Below, one piece after another: positions 16,423-24,097 of a DNA stretch of 64,000 nt; positions within the stretch are counted from its first letter, which is position 1; the number at the start of each line of letters is the position of its first letter. The notes under the pieces were generated by a model, which was not told the DNA's origin, ran no database searches, and saw only the letters and a program-made list of their open reading frames with translations. Source of the stretch: CBDCCT01 sp965214995. GTDB taxonomy: Bacteria; Deinococcota; Deinococci; Deinococcales; Trueperaceae. The position numbers were made by a program, and so were the translations under genes. The DNA lies in the NCBI GenBank assembly GCA_965214995.1, contig CBDCCT010000002.1:4526001-4590000 (forward strand). Direction: 5' to 3'.

Positions 16423-16774
16423 ATGACGCTTATGCCGATTGTTTACGTGACCGACATGGGCCGCCCGCCCTAAGTTCTACACCGCTTTGGGAGAATTTAA
16501 CGTTACAAGCCGGAGTGAGATGTGGTCCGAGGTGAGGGTGGGGGAGCGCGCCACTCTAGCGCTTCACAAAGCTGAAAGCTTACCCGAAGATAAACCAAAG
16601 GGGCTCGAGCTTAACTTCACGACGCAAGAGAGGCTTGAAGGGGTACTCGAGCGCCTCGAACGCTCCGGCATTGCGCCCGAAGGGGGCATCAAAGAGGAGG
16701 ACTTTGGGCGCGTCGTCGTTTTCAAAGACCCCGACGGTTTGTTCGTTCAAATCAACGAGGAAGCGGCCTCTTAG
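16423..16774 (+). pseudogene. VOC-family paralogue broken by a +1 frameshift
   Basis: AGGAGG precedes an ATG reading MTLMPIVYVTDMGRPP and then TAA at 16471. One base over, the frame continues KFYTALGEFNV and runs to the stop at 16774 with the usual ending FGRVVVFKDPDGLFVQIN. Aligned to the intact neighbour (MPVVYVSEMARSVAFYEALG), the two halves join exactly if one base in GCCCGCCCTAAG is extra. It is therefore either a recent single-base insertion or a sequencing error in a C-rich run. Its last 23 bases overlap the convergent GNAT gene. Confidence 0.85.
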
Positions 16775-17312
16775 GTTCTGGCACGCTGTGCTCGAGGTCT
16801 AGCTTTAGCTCAAAGCGGCTGTGCGTTTTTTGCTTGAAACGGGTTGGAGGCAGCACCCGCGTTTGCCGGTACCCCAAGCGCTGCCAGAAACGGTAAGCCG
16901 CGCCGTTCTCCTCGACGACCGAGAGCATGAGACGCTTTGCGCCGTGCTGCCTCGCCCAGACGGCAAAAGCGTCGTGAACCGCGCTGCCCACGCCCTCCCC
17001 GCGGTGGTCCGGGTCGAGCAGCATCAAGCCAAGATAGGTGGTGCTTAAGTCGGGATAGTCTCGCAGCGCCTCAATCAGCCCGATGAGCTCGTCGGAAGGG
17101 TGGTAAAGACCTACCGTGAAGTGGTCGCTCGCGGCCACACCGGGCGGGCGGTTCTCGAAAATGCCGTTTGCCGCGTCCGGTGCGGGAGGTTCACCCTCGA
17201 CCAACAAAGCGTAATCGGCGCAGCGCGCGAACAAAGCGTTGATGGCGGGGAGGTCGCCGGGTTCAAGCTGCCGATCGTTCGCCTGCACGGTTTCGAAGAG
17301 CCAACGTGGCAT
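16752..17312 (-). CDS. GNAT-family N-acetyltransferase
   Basis: A 186-residue GNAT protein. Motif A is YLGLMLLDPDHRGEGVGSAVHDAF, with the RGEGVG pyrophosphate-binding turn of acetyl-CoA at about residues 103-108; motif B follows with AAYRFWQRLGYR. The N-terminal half is consistent with the acceptor-binding lobe. The acceptor is unknown and could be a protein N-terminus, amine or antibiotic. The ATG at 17312 has no ribosome site but TAGATT six bases upstream, the leaderless pattern. Confidence 0.85.
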   Translation of the reverse strand: MPRWLFETVQANDRQLEPGDLPAINALFARCADYALLVEGEPPAPDAANGIFENRPPGVAASDHFTVGLYHPSDELIGLIEALRDYPDLSTTYLGLMLLDPDHRGEGVGSAVHDAFAVWARQHGAKRLMLSVVEENGAAYRFWQRLGYRQTRVLPPTRFKQKTHSRFELKLDLEHSVPEPKRPLPR

Positions 17313-17318
17313 CAGGGG

Positions 17319-17324
17319 AATCTA
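17319..17324 (-). promoter_or_regulatory. TAGATT -10 box, leaderless-type, GNAT gene
   Basis: TAGATT on the minus strand, then six bases, then the ATG at 17312. Confidence 0.5.
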
Positions 17325-17358
17325 ACATAGCCAGGCAAAACAGGGGGCCGAAGGCGTT

Positions 17359-18273
17359 TCAAGCCTCGAGCAACCCCTCAATCTCCTCTCTGGTCGGCAA
17401 GCTCGGCTGCGCGCCCTCTTTGGTGGTGGCGAGCGCGCCCGCCGCGTTGGCGAAGCGTAAAGAAAGCTCGAGCCCACGCTCCTCGGCCAGGGCAACCGCG
17501 AACGCGCCGCAAAAGGCGTCGCCCGCGGCGGTGGTGTCGATGGCTCTAACGTTATGCGCCTCGAGCATCCCTTCTCCGTCACCACCCGACCAGACGAGCC
17601 CGCGCGCGCCCAGCGTGACCACAACCGTTTCGACTCCACGTTCACACAGGGATTGGGCGGCGGTAAGGGCGCTTTCGGCGTCTTTTACCTCTAAGCTGCT
17701 GAGGAGCGCCGCTTCTCCTTCGTTGACCACCAGATACTTAATCTTTTGCAAAAGCTTATCCGAAAGGGGTTGCGCGGGGGCGGGGTTGAGGAGCACCGGG
17801 ACGCCGTGCGCTGCCGCCGCCTCGGCTACGGCTTGGACGGTTTCTAGGGGAATCTCGAGCTGCATCATCACAAGCGCCGCGCCGTCAAGCATCTTTTCTT
17901 CAAAACGTTCAGGCGTCAGTTTACCGTTCGCGCCGGGGCTCACCACAATCATGTTCTGCCCGTCCGCGTCCACGGTGATGAGCGCGACGCCGCTGGGTCC
18001 TTTTGCGGTGTCTACGAGACCGACATCCACCCCGGCCTCTTGCAGCGCCTCCCTTAGCGCCTCCCCATAAGCGTCGGAGCCGACGAGGCCGAGCATCGCC
18101 ACCCTTCCGCCCGCCTTGGACGCGGCGGCGGCCTGGTTCGCGCCCTTGCCGCCGGGGATGGTGCGGGTGTCGCCGCCCAAGACCGTGTCGCCCGGTTTGG
18201 GGTGCGTCTCGACCAAAACGACCAAGTCCATATTGAGGCTGCCGACGACGAGGATGCGGTTCGATTTTTTCAT
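17359..18273 (-). CDS. rbsK: Ribokinase
   Basis: A 304-residue PfkB-family kinase that phosphorylates ribose to ribose-5-phosphate. Motifs: the substrate-binding NMDLVV start (residues 14-19), GGKGANQAAAA (41-51), NPAPAQ (163-168), NEGEAALL, and the ATP/anion-hole signature DTTAAGDAFCGAF with catalytic Asp252. TAAGD rather than TGAGD is normal for ribokinases. No ribose transporter is adjacent. rpiA, at 62.2 kb in this window, encodes the next relevant isomerase. Its start is 22 bases from a divergent methyltransferase gene. Confidence 0.92.
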   Translation of the reverse strand: MKKSNRILVVGSLNMDLVVLVETHPKPGDTVLGGDTRTIPGGKGANQAAAASKAGGRVAMLGLVGSDAYGEALREALQEAGVDVGLVDTAKGPSGVALITVDADGQNMIVVSPGANGKLTPERFEEKMLDGAALVMMQLEIPLETVQAVAEAAAAHGVPVLLNPAPAQPLSDKLLQKIKYLVVNEGEAALLSSLEVKDAESALTAAQSLCERGVETVVVTLGARGLVWSGGDGEGMLEAHNVRAIDTTAAGDAFCGAFAVALAEERGLELSLRFANAAGALATTKEGAQPSLPTREEIEGLLEA

Positions 18274-18279
18274 ACGCCT

Positions 18280-18289
18280 ATTGTATGGT
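18280..18289. promoter_or_regulatory. Overlapping divergent leaderless -10 boxes
   Basis: ATTGTA (18280-18285) reads TACAAT on the minus strand, six bases before the rbsK ATG. TATGGT (18284-18289) on the plus strand is six bases before the methyltransferase ATG. The boxes share two base pairs. Confidence 0.6.
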
Positions 18290-18295
18290 CTGTAG

Positions 18296-18997
18296 ATGTA
18301 CAGCTCCGCCCGGTTTTACGACGCCATTTACGCGTTCAAAGATTACGCCGCCGAGGCCGAAAGCGTCCACGCGCTCATAGAAACCCGCCGCTCCGGCGCG
18401 AAAACGCTGCTCGACGTGGCCTGCGGGACGGGCAAACATTTGGCGGCGTTGGGAAGGTGGTACGAGGTGGCGGGGGTGGACGTGAACGAGGCGATGCTCG
18501 AGGCCGCCCGCACACGCTACCCGGACATCCCGTTCTTTGGGGGCGACATGCAAACGTTCAGCTTGGGCCGGGCGTTCGACGCCGTTACCTGCCTCTTTAG
18601 CGCCGTCGGCTATTTGCGCTCGGTGGACGCGTTGGGGGAGGCGGTGGCGACGATGGCGCGGCACCTCACGCCGGGCGGCGTGCTCGTCCTCGAGCCCTGG
18701 CTCACCCCCGAGGCGTACCGGCCCAACAACGTTCACGCGCGCTACGTCGACGAGCCCGACCTCAAAATCGCCCGTATCAACGTGAGCGAGCTGCGGGGGC
18801 GCGTTGCCGTCATGGACATGCACTACCTCGTCGGCACGCGGGACGGCGTGGAGCACTTCGTCGAGCATCACGAGCTTTTCCTTTTTCGCCACGAGGAGTA
18901 CCTTCAGGCCTTCCGGGCGGCGGGGCTTACGTCTCAGCACGACCCGGAGGGCCTGATGGGGCGGGGGCTCTATCTGGGCGTCAAAGGAGAACGCTGA
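18296..18997 (+). CDS. Class I SAM-dependent methyltransferase
   Basis: A 233-residue Rossmann-fold methyltransferase. Motif I is LLDVACGTGKHL (residues 38-49), followed by AGVDVNEAMLEAA (binding the SAM ribose) and FDAVTCLFSAVGYL (motif IV region). The RFYDAIYAFKDYAAEA start and the late HHELFLFRHEEYLQAFRAAG resemble small-molecule N-methyltransferases, including those acting on amino sugars. The substrate is unknown. There is no ribosome site, consistent with leaderless translation. Confidence 0.85.
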   Translation: MYSSARFYDAIYAFKDYAAEAESVHALIETRRSGAKTLLDVACGTGKHLAALGRWYEVAGVDVNEAMLEAARTRYPDIPFFGGDMQTFSLGRAFDAVTCLFSAVGYLRSVDALGEAVATMARHLTPGGVLVLEPWLTPEAYRPNNVHARYVDEPDLKIARINVSELRGRVAVMDMHYLVGTRDGVEHFVEHHELFLFRHEEYLQAFRAAGLTSQHDPEGLMGRGLYLGVKGER

Positions 18998-19077
18998 GGA
19001 CCCATAAAGCAACCTGCGCAGGCGCAGCAGTCCAGAGCCATGCTATAAAAGAAGTTGTGTTCCAAAAGGGGGGACTT

Positions 19078-19869
19078 ATGAATCTGATGACGTTGGAAGG
19101 AAAAGTGGCTTTGGTAACGGGCGCGGGCTCTGGCATCGGCGCGGCCACGGCCAAGCGGTTTGCCGAGGCGGGGGCCAAGGTGGGCTTGGCGGCGCGCACC
19201 AAGGAGGAGCTCGAGGCGGTCAAAGGCGACATCGAGGCAGCCGGAGGCGAGGCTTTAGTTTTGACCGTAGACATCTCCGACGTTGACTCGCTAAAAAAAG
19301 CGTATGACACGCTCCTCGAGCGCTGGGGACGCCTCGACGTGGTCTTCGCCAACGCCGGGGTGAACGGCGTGTGGGCGCCCATCGAAGAGTTGGAGATGGA
19401 CGAGTGGAAAAAAACGATTGACATCAACCTAAACGGCACCTTTGCGACGATAAAGTTTGCGGTGCCGCACCTCAAAAAGCAGGGCGGCGCGGTGGTCGTG
19501 ACCGCGTCGGTCAACGGCACGCGCATGTTCTCCAACTCGGGCGCGACCGCCTACGCCTCGACCAAGGCGGCGCAGGTGGCGATGACCAAGATGCTCGCGC
19601 TAGAGCTTGCCAAACACCGCGTCCGCGTCAACGTGATTTGCCCGGGCGCGATTGACACGCAGATAGACGAAAACACCGAGCAGCGCAACACCGAGGCGGC
19701 GCGCGAGCCCGTCGAGTTTCCCGAGGGGCAAATCCCGCTCACCGATGGCGAGCCTGGCACTTCAGAAGAGGTGGCGGAGCTGGTGCTTTTCCTCTCCTCG
19801 GACGCGTCCAAGCACATCACGGGCACGGAGATGTGGATTGACGGGGGCCAGTCGCTGCTTCAGGGCTAA
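19078..19869 (+). CDS. Short-chain dehydrogenase/reductase
   Basis: A 263-residue classical SDR using NAD(P)H. The cofactor motif is TGAGSGIG (14-21), the NNAG equivalent is ANAG (91-94), and the catalytic set is Ser144, Tyr159 and Lys163 in YASTK. The C-terminal HITGTEMWIDGGQSL is typical. Arg40 in the GLAARTKE turn favours NADP(H). The ATG at 19078 follows AAGGGGGG; seven upstream codons in frame are not used. The gene is followed after 17 bases by a metallophosphoesterase in what looks like a three-gene operon. Confidence 0.9.
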   Translation: MNLMTLEGKVALVTGAGSGIGAATAKRFAEAGAKVGLAARTKEELEAVKGDIEAAGGEALVLTVDISDVDSLKKAYDTLLERWGRLDVVFANAGVNGVWAPIEELEMDEWKKTIDINLNGTFATIKFAVPHLKKQGGAVVVTASVNGTRMFSNSGATAYASTKAAQVAMTKMLALELAKHRVRVNVICPGAIDTQIDENTEQRNTEAAREPVEFPEGQIPLTDGEPGTSEEVAELVLFLSSDASKHITGTEMWIDGGQSLLQG

Positions 19870-19886
19870 GATAAAGAGGAGGTTGT

Positions 19887-20795
19887 GTGGCTGTACCCTA
19901 CATCGTTCTCGCGCTTTTAGGTCTCCTCCTCCTCGTCATCCTTTGGGGCCTCATCGAGCCCTACACCATCGACGTGCAGGAGCAGCGGGGCGAGATTCCC
20001 AATCTGCCCGAAAGCTGGGAGGGCGCGCGGGTCGCGGTCATCGGCGACATCCAGATAGGCATGTGGCTCACCAACATCGCTACGGCGCGCCGCATCGTCC
20101 GCCGCATCGTCCGGGAGAAGCCCGAGCTGGTGCTCCTTACGGGCGACTTTATTTACGACAAACGGAGCGCGATAAGCGAGGCGGTGAGCCTCTTGCGCCC
20201 TCTCGTCGGGGCAAACCTGAGCGTTTACGCGGTGCTCGGCAACCACGACTACGCGATGCCCACGAAAAAGGATGCCAAAGATCAAGGTCTGGTGGACACG
20301 TTGGAAGAAGCGTTGGAAGAGGCCGGCATCCCCGTTTTGCACAACGAGGCGGTGAGGCTCGAGTCCCCCAAAGGCGAAATCCTCTACCTCGTCGCCATCG
20401 GCGCGCACGTCCCAGAAGACGACCACCCAGAAAAGGCGCTTGCCCATGTACCCGAGGACGCCCCCCGCATCGCGCTGATGCACCACCCCGCGTCTTTTGA
20501 CAAGTTTCCCCCCTACAGTGCGCCCTTGGCCGTGGCGGGCCACACCCACGGCGGCCAGATCAGTTTGCCGGGCTCGCCCTACTGGACCTACCTTACCTAC
20601 TTTTATGGCGACGCCATCTACATCGCGGGTTGGGTGAAAGACCCCAAAGTCAAGGGCTACGGCGCGGAGGGCAATCACTTATACATCAACCGCGGCATCG
20701 GCTTTAGCGTGGTGCCCCTAAGGATTCGCTGCCCGCCCGAACTCACCTTTTTTACGCTCGAGCGCCCGAACGTATCCCGATACGAGTCTCCCTGA
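19887..20795 (+). CDS. Membrane-anchored metallophosphoesterase (YkuE/YaeI-like)
   Basis: A 302-residue calcineurin-like phosphoesterase starting at a GTG behind AGGAGG. One N-terminal membrane segment (residues 3-22) anchors it. Metal-binding blocks are VIGDIQIG, LLTGDFIYD, LGNHDYA, MHHPASFD and AGHTHGGQISLPG. The first block has Gln where most relatives have His (D-x-H). YaeI/YkuE relatives include UDP-diacylglucosamine pyrophosphatase-like and lipid-phosphate hydrolases, so a periplasm-facing or membrane-lipid substrate is plausible but unproven. Confidence 0.87.
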   Translation: MAVPYIVLALLGLLLLVILWGLIEPYTIDVQEQRGEIPNLPESWEGARVAVIGDIQIGMWLTNIATARRIVRRIVREKPELVLLTGDFIYDKRSAISEAVSLLRPLVGANLSVYAVLGNHDYAMPTKKDAKDQGLVDTLEEALEEAGIPVLHNEAVRLESPKGEILYLVAIGAHVPEDDHPEKALAHVPEDAPRIALMHHPASFDKFPPYSAPLAVAGHTHGGQISLPGSPYWTYLTYFYGDAIYIAGWVKDPKVKGYGAEGNHLYINRGIGFSVVPLRIRCPPELTFFTLERPNVSRYESP

Positions 20796-20840
20796 CTGTT
20801 TTGGAAATGTTCCCCTCGTATGCTCGTAAGGGGAGGATTT

Positions 20841-21236
20841 ATGGCAAGCGATATGGCGCAAAAGTTCATGGACACGCTTCAAGAGATTGAGAATTCAAGA
20901 GACGTAACGCCGCTCGTGCAGATGTTCACCGAGGACGCCCAATTGCGCAGGCTCTCGCAAGAGGCGATGACGGGCAAGGACGGCGCGCGTGAATTTTGGG
21001 AAGAATATTTGGAGATGTTCGAGACGATTCACTCGGACTTCAACCATGTCATCGAGGGTGACAACGGTATTTTGCTCGAGTGGAAGTCCAGCGGCAAACT
21101 TTCAAACGGCAAGGCGCTCGAGTACCGCGGCGTGAGCGTTTTTGAAACCGACGGGGAAAAGGTCACGGACTTTCGGACCTATTACGACTCGGCGGTGTTT
21201 ACGGGCGACGAGGTGGAGGGGGCCAAGCACGGGTAA
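20841..21236 (+). CDS. SnoaL/NTF2-like protein
   Basis: A 131-residue single-domain protein of the NTF2-like alpha-plus-beta barrel type: MASDMAQKFMDTLQEIENSRDVTPLVQMFTEDA gives the N-terminal helices, and EFWEEYLEMF plus the strand-rich end with DGEKVTDFRTYYDSAVF complete it. Such proteins act as small-molecule isomerases or as binding domains. No catalytic residues can be assigned. The ATG at 20841 follows GGGGAGG; upstream in-frame codons are excluded. It is likely co-transcribed with the SDR and phosphoesterase genes. Confidence 0.75.
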   Translation: MASDMAQKFMDTLQEIENSRDVTPLVQMFTEDAQLRRLSQEAMTGKDGAREFWEEYLEMFETIHSDFNHVIEGDNGILLEWKSSGKLSNGKALEYRGVSVFETDGEKVTDFRTYYDSAVFTGDEVEGAKHG

Positions 21237-21303
21237 GGGTTGATGGCTCGAGCGAAAAAGCAGTCACTCTTTCATTTGACTTACAGGTAAAGCGTAGAAA
21301 GTA

Positions 21304-21357
21304 AGGAGGGGACAGTGATGTAGGTGTCGTCACTAAAACCCCTCCTGTTATAGGAGG
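21304..21357 (+). other. Structured RNA element with alternative hairpins
   Basis: Arms AGGAGGGG (21304-21311) and CCCCTCCT (21339-21346) enclose a second helix, AGTGATG/CGTCACT. The same CCTCCT can instead pair with AGGAGG at 21352-21357, giving two mutually exclusive folds. The element lies between the NTF2-like stop and the antitoxin promoter. No U-run follows, so a plain terminator is not certain. Confidence 0.45.
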
Positions 21358-21384
21358 TACTGCTGAGGTTTCCTCTCAACCTGC

Positions 21385-21390
21385 TACAAT
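21385..21390 (+). promoter_or_regulatory. TACAAT -10 box, leaderless-type, second antitoxin gene
   Basis: TACAAT is followed by six bases and the ATG at 21397. Confidence 0.55.
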
Positions 21391-21396
21391 ATCGTT

Positions 21397-21594
21397 ATGA
21401 AAGACCTGTTGACCATCGTAGAGACGTTGCCGCTAGAGCTGCAGACGAAGGTCTATGAATATGCTTTATCGCTTCGGGAGACGCCTCTACCGCACAGTCA
21501 GCCGCTCATCCTCGATATGCATAAAGGCGCGCTGATAATGACAGATAACTTTGATGAACCTCTGCCCGATACCTTCTGGCTCGGTGAGGAATGA
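21397..21594 (+). CDS. DUF2281-like antitoxin
   Basis: A 64-residue protein. MKDLLTIVETLPLELQTKVYEYALSL is the typical helical start of DUF2281-type antitoxins (pattern LPxxxQxxVxxFxxxL), and the acidic tail ends DNFDEPLPDTFWLGEE. It ends three bases before a PIN toxin gene, the usual partner. Translation is predicted from a leaderless transcript. Confidence 0.75.
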   Translation: MKDLLTIVETLPLELQTKVYEYALSLRETPLPHSQPLILDMHKGALIMTDNFDEPLPDTFWLGEE

Positions 21595-21597
21595 GGT

Positions 21598-21993
21598 GTG
21601 AGGCTGCTGCTCGATACGCACGCCTTCATTTGGTTAGATAGTGACGCCGCAAAACTTCCCGACATCCTCATCAGCCACCTCAGACAAGCCAAAACAAGTA
21701 AGGTACTAAGCACCGTCGTACCTTGGGAAATGCGCATCAAGGCAAGTTTGGACAAGCTCGAGCTACGGGGCGACCTGAAGAAAATCGTCGACGAACAGGT
21801 GCAGCGCAATCGCTTTAGCGTGCTCCCCATCACTTTAGAACACGTGTACGAACTTCGCCTTTTGCCTCATCATCACGGAGACCCGTTCGACAGGTTGCTC
21901 ATCGCGCAAGCAAGGGTCGAGGGCTGCACGCTGGTCACCTCGGACCCTAAAATGCACCTGTACGATGTGCCAATTCTATGGGACGAGGCTTAG
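21598..21993 (+). CDS. PIN-domain toxin, second toxin-antitoxin pair
   Basis: A 131-residue PIN-domain protein starting at a GTG. The acidic residues are Asp6 (LLLDTHAF), Glu44 (VPWEMRIK), Asp95 and Asp98 (GDPFDRLLIAQA) and Asp116 (VTSDPK), a complete PIN active site. The THAFIWL start and HHHGDPFDR block are characteristic of the VapC-like group paired with DUF2281 antitoxins. Expected activity is RNA cleavage restrained by the upstream antitoxin. Confidence 0.88.
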   Translation: MRLLLDTHAFIWLDSDAAKLPDILISHLRQAKTSKVLSTVVPWEMRIKASLDKLELRGDLKKIVDEQVQRNRFSVLPITLEHVYELRLLPHHHGDPFDRLLIAQARVEGCTLVTSDPKMHLYDVPILWDEA

Positions 21994-22006
21994 TAAAAGA
22001 GATAAA

Positions 22007-22062
22007 GCGCGGATTGGGCATTAGTCCGCAAGGTTTTCTTTCAGCCCAAACCTAATCCGCGC
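22007..22062 (-). terminator. Terminator region of the ABC exporter operon
   Basis: Arms GCGCGGATT (22007-22015) and AATCCGCGC (22054-22062) are perfectly complementary, with an inner GGGC/GCCC pairing. On the minus strand TTTATCTCTTTTAC follows. The element overlaps the stop of the exporter gene and separates it from the convergent PIN toxin gene. Confidence 0.6.
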
Positions 22063-24097
22063 CAGCGCCTTGCCCCGGCCCTTCCTGATACTGCAACTCG
22101 TAAAGCTTGCGGTAATACCCGTCTTGCTCCAACAGCTCAAAGTGATTGCCCTGCTCCGCAAGCTTGCCCTTGCGCATGACTATAATGCGGTCAACGTTCT
22201 GGATGGTCGAGAGCCTATGCGCGATGATGATGCTCGTGCGGCCCTGCATGAGTTTTTCGAGCGCGTCCTGGATGAGTTCTTCGGTCTCGGTGTCCACGTT
22301 GGCGGTCGCCTCGTCTAAAACCAACAGGATGTCGGGGTTTTGCACCAAGGCGCGCGCAAAGGCGATGAGCTGCTTTTGACCCGTCGAAAAGCCCGCGCCG
22401 CGCTCGCGCACCGGGGTGTCGTAGCCCTCGGGCAAGCGGGAGATAAAGCCGTGCGCGTTGACGAACTTCGCTGCCTCGATGACGCGTTCCAACGGAATTG
22501 TGTCATCGTTCAGGGTGATGTTGCTCCTCACGGTGCCGCTAAACAAGAAGGGGTCTTGCAAGACGATACCCACGTGCCGCCGCAGTTCGATTTGGTCATA
22601 ATCACGCACGTTCTTACCGTCGATGCGGACCTCGCCGCGCTGCACGTCGTAAAACCGTGAGACGAGCGAGATGATGGTCGTCTTGCCCGCGCCCGTGTGT
22701 CCCACAAAGGCGACCGACTCGCCAGGCTTAATGGTAAAGGTGAGGTCACGGAGCACCCAGTCCTCGTCTTGATAGGCGAACCACACGCCGTCAAAGGCGA
22801 CTTCGCCGCGGAAGCTGCCAAACTCGAGCGGGTCGACCCGGTTGGTCACGGCCTCGGGCGTGTCGAGGAGTTCAAAGATGCGTTCACTGGAGGCCATCGC
22901 GCCTTGAATGGTGTTGAAGCGGTCGCTCAAGTTCTGGATGGGCCTGAAAAACTGGCTCGAGTACTGCAAAAAGGCGAACAAGACCCCGATGGTCACCGCC
23001 TCGCCCGCACCTACGCCGAATAGGCCTGTCCCGAGAATTTGCGTCGCGCCGTAGACGAGAATCAGCGCGGTCGAGAGCGCGCCCACGAACTGCACGGTGG
23101 GGAAGAAGAGGCTGAACCAGCGGATTTGCTCGATGTAGGCGTCTAAAAGCGACAGGTTAATTTTGTCGAACGCCTTTTGGTTGCGCTCCTCGCGGTTGAA
23201 AAGCTGCACCGTCGGCATCCCCGTGAGGTTCTCGGCGACGTAGGCGTTCGAGCGCGACAGCCGCACCCGCACCGCGCGGTAGGCGTCGCGGAGGCGTGAG
23301 CGCAAAAAGTTGAGCGTGAGAAAAAGCGGCGGCATGATGGCGACCGTGATAAGCGCAAGCTGCCAGTTGAGGATGAACATGTAGATGGTAATGCCCACCA
23401 GGAGCCCCACGTCCGCCACGAGCCCGACCACCCCGTCGGTCACCATGCGTTCTATAGCTTCAATATCCGAGGTGATGCGGGTGATGAGGCGGCCCACCGG
23501 GGTGCGGTCGAAAAAGCCCATGTGGAGCCCCTGGACTTTACGGAAAATCGCCCGCCGCAGGTCGTAAATGACGTGCTGGCCGAGCCAGTTGACAAGGTAG
23601 ATGTAGCCGTAGCGCAGCGCGAAGTTGACAACCGTCAGCCCAATATAGATAAGAACCACCGTCACGAGACCTTGCAGGCGCAGGTCGAACGCTTCGGGGC
23701 TGAGAAGGGCTTGGGAAGGACTACCGTCGGTCGTGAACGTGTAAAAGCCTCCCAGCGCGGGGGCGATGAGGTCACGCAGCCAGGTTGTCCCGCCCGCCAC
23801 GGGTCTGATAAAGGTGTCGATGGCGAACTTGATGAGAAAAGGCAGCACCGGCACGATGGCGCTGTAGAGGAGCACCAATATGGCGGCGGCGGTCACTTGT
23901 TTGGGATAAGGGCGCAGGTAACCGAGCAGGCGCTTCGTCACGTCCCAGTCGAAAGACTTCTTAAACGCCTCGCCCTCTTCGTTGAGTTGGCCCTCCTCGC
24001 GGAGCCTCTTGACCCGGCCCCGGCGTTTTTGGCGCGCCTCGAGCTTCGCCTCTTCAACGCTGTAGGGTTTACTGCTTTCTCCCGACTCAGGCGGCAT
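22052..24097 (-). CDS. ABC exporter subunit, membrane plus ATPase domains (consensus Walker B)
   Basis: The 681-residue half-transporter has a charged N-terminal extension of about 45 residues, six membrane helices (about residues 60-370) and an ATPase domain. Walker A is GHTGAGKTT, the signature loop is the non-consensus FSTGQKQ, Walker B is LLVLDEATANVD with a catalytic Glu, and the switch is IIAHRLS. The extracytoplasmic loop between TM1 and TM2 is unusually long, as in some YheH-type proteins. It pairs with the preceding 604-residue subunit, whose Walker B lacks the Glu. The start overlaps that gene by 11 bases. Likely export of lipid-like compounds or drugs; the substrate is unknown. Confidence 0.9.
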   Translation of the reverse strand: MPPESGESSKPYSVEEAKLEARQKRRGRVKRLREEGQLNEEGEAFKKSFDWDVTKRLLGYLRPYPKQVTAAAILVLLYSAIVPVLPFLIKFAIDTFIRPVAGGTTWLRDLIAPALGGFYTFTTDGSPSQALLSPEAFDLRLQGLVTVVLIYIGLTVVNFALRYGYIYLVNWLGQHVIYDLRRAIFRKVQGLHMGFFDRTPVGRLITRITSDIEAIERMVTDGVVGLVADVGLLVGITIYMFILNWQLALITVAIMPPLFLTLNFLRSRLRDAYRAVRVRLSRSNAYVAENLTGMPTVQLFNREERNQKAFDKINLSLLDAYIEQIRWFSLFFPTVQFVGALSTALILVYGATQILGTGLFGVGAGEAVTIGVLFAFLQYSSQFFRPIQNLSDRFNTIQGAMASSERIFELLDTPEAVTNRVDPLEFGSFRGEVAFDGVWFAYQDEDWVLRDLTFTIKPGESVAFVGHTGAGKTTIISLVSRFYDVQRGEVRIDGKNVRDYDQIELRRHVGIVLQDPFLFSGTVRSNITLNDDTIPLERVIEAAKFVNAHGFISRLPEGYDTPVRERGAGFSTGQKQLIAFARALVQNPDILLVLDEATANVDTETEELIQDALEKLMQGRTSIIIAHRLSTIQNVDRIIVMRKGKLAEQGNHFELLEQDGYYRKLYELQYQEGPGQGAGAD

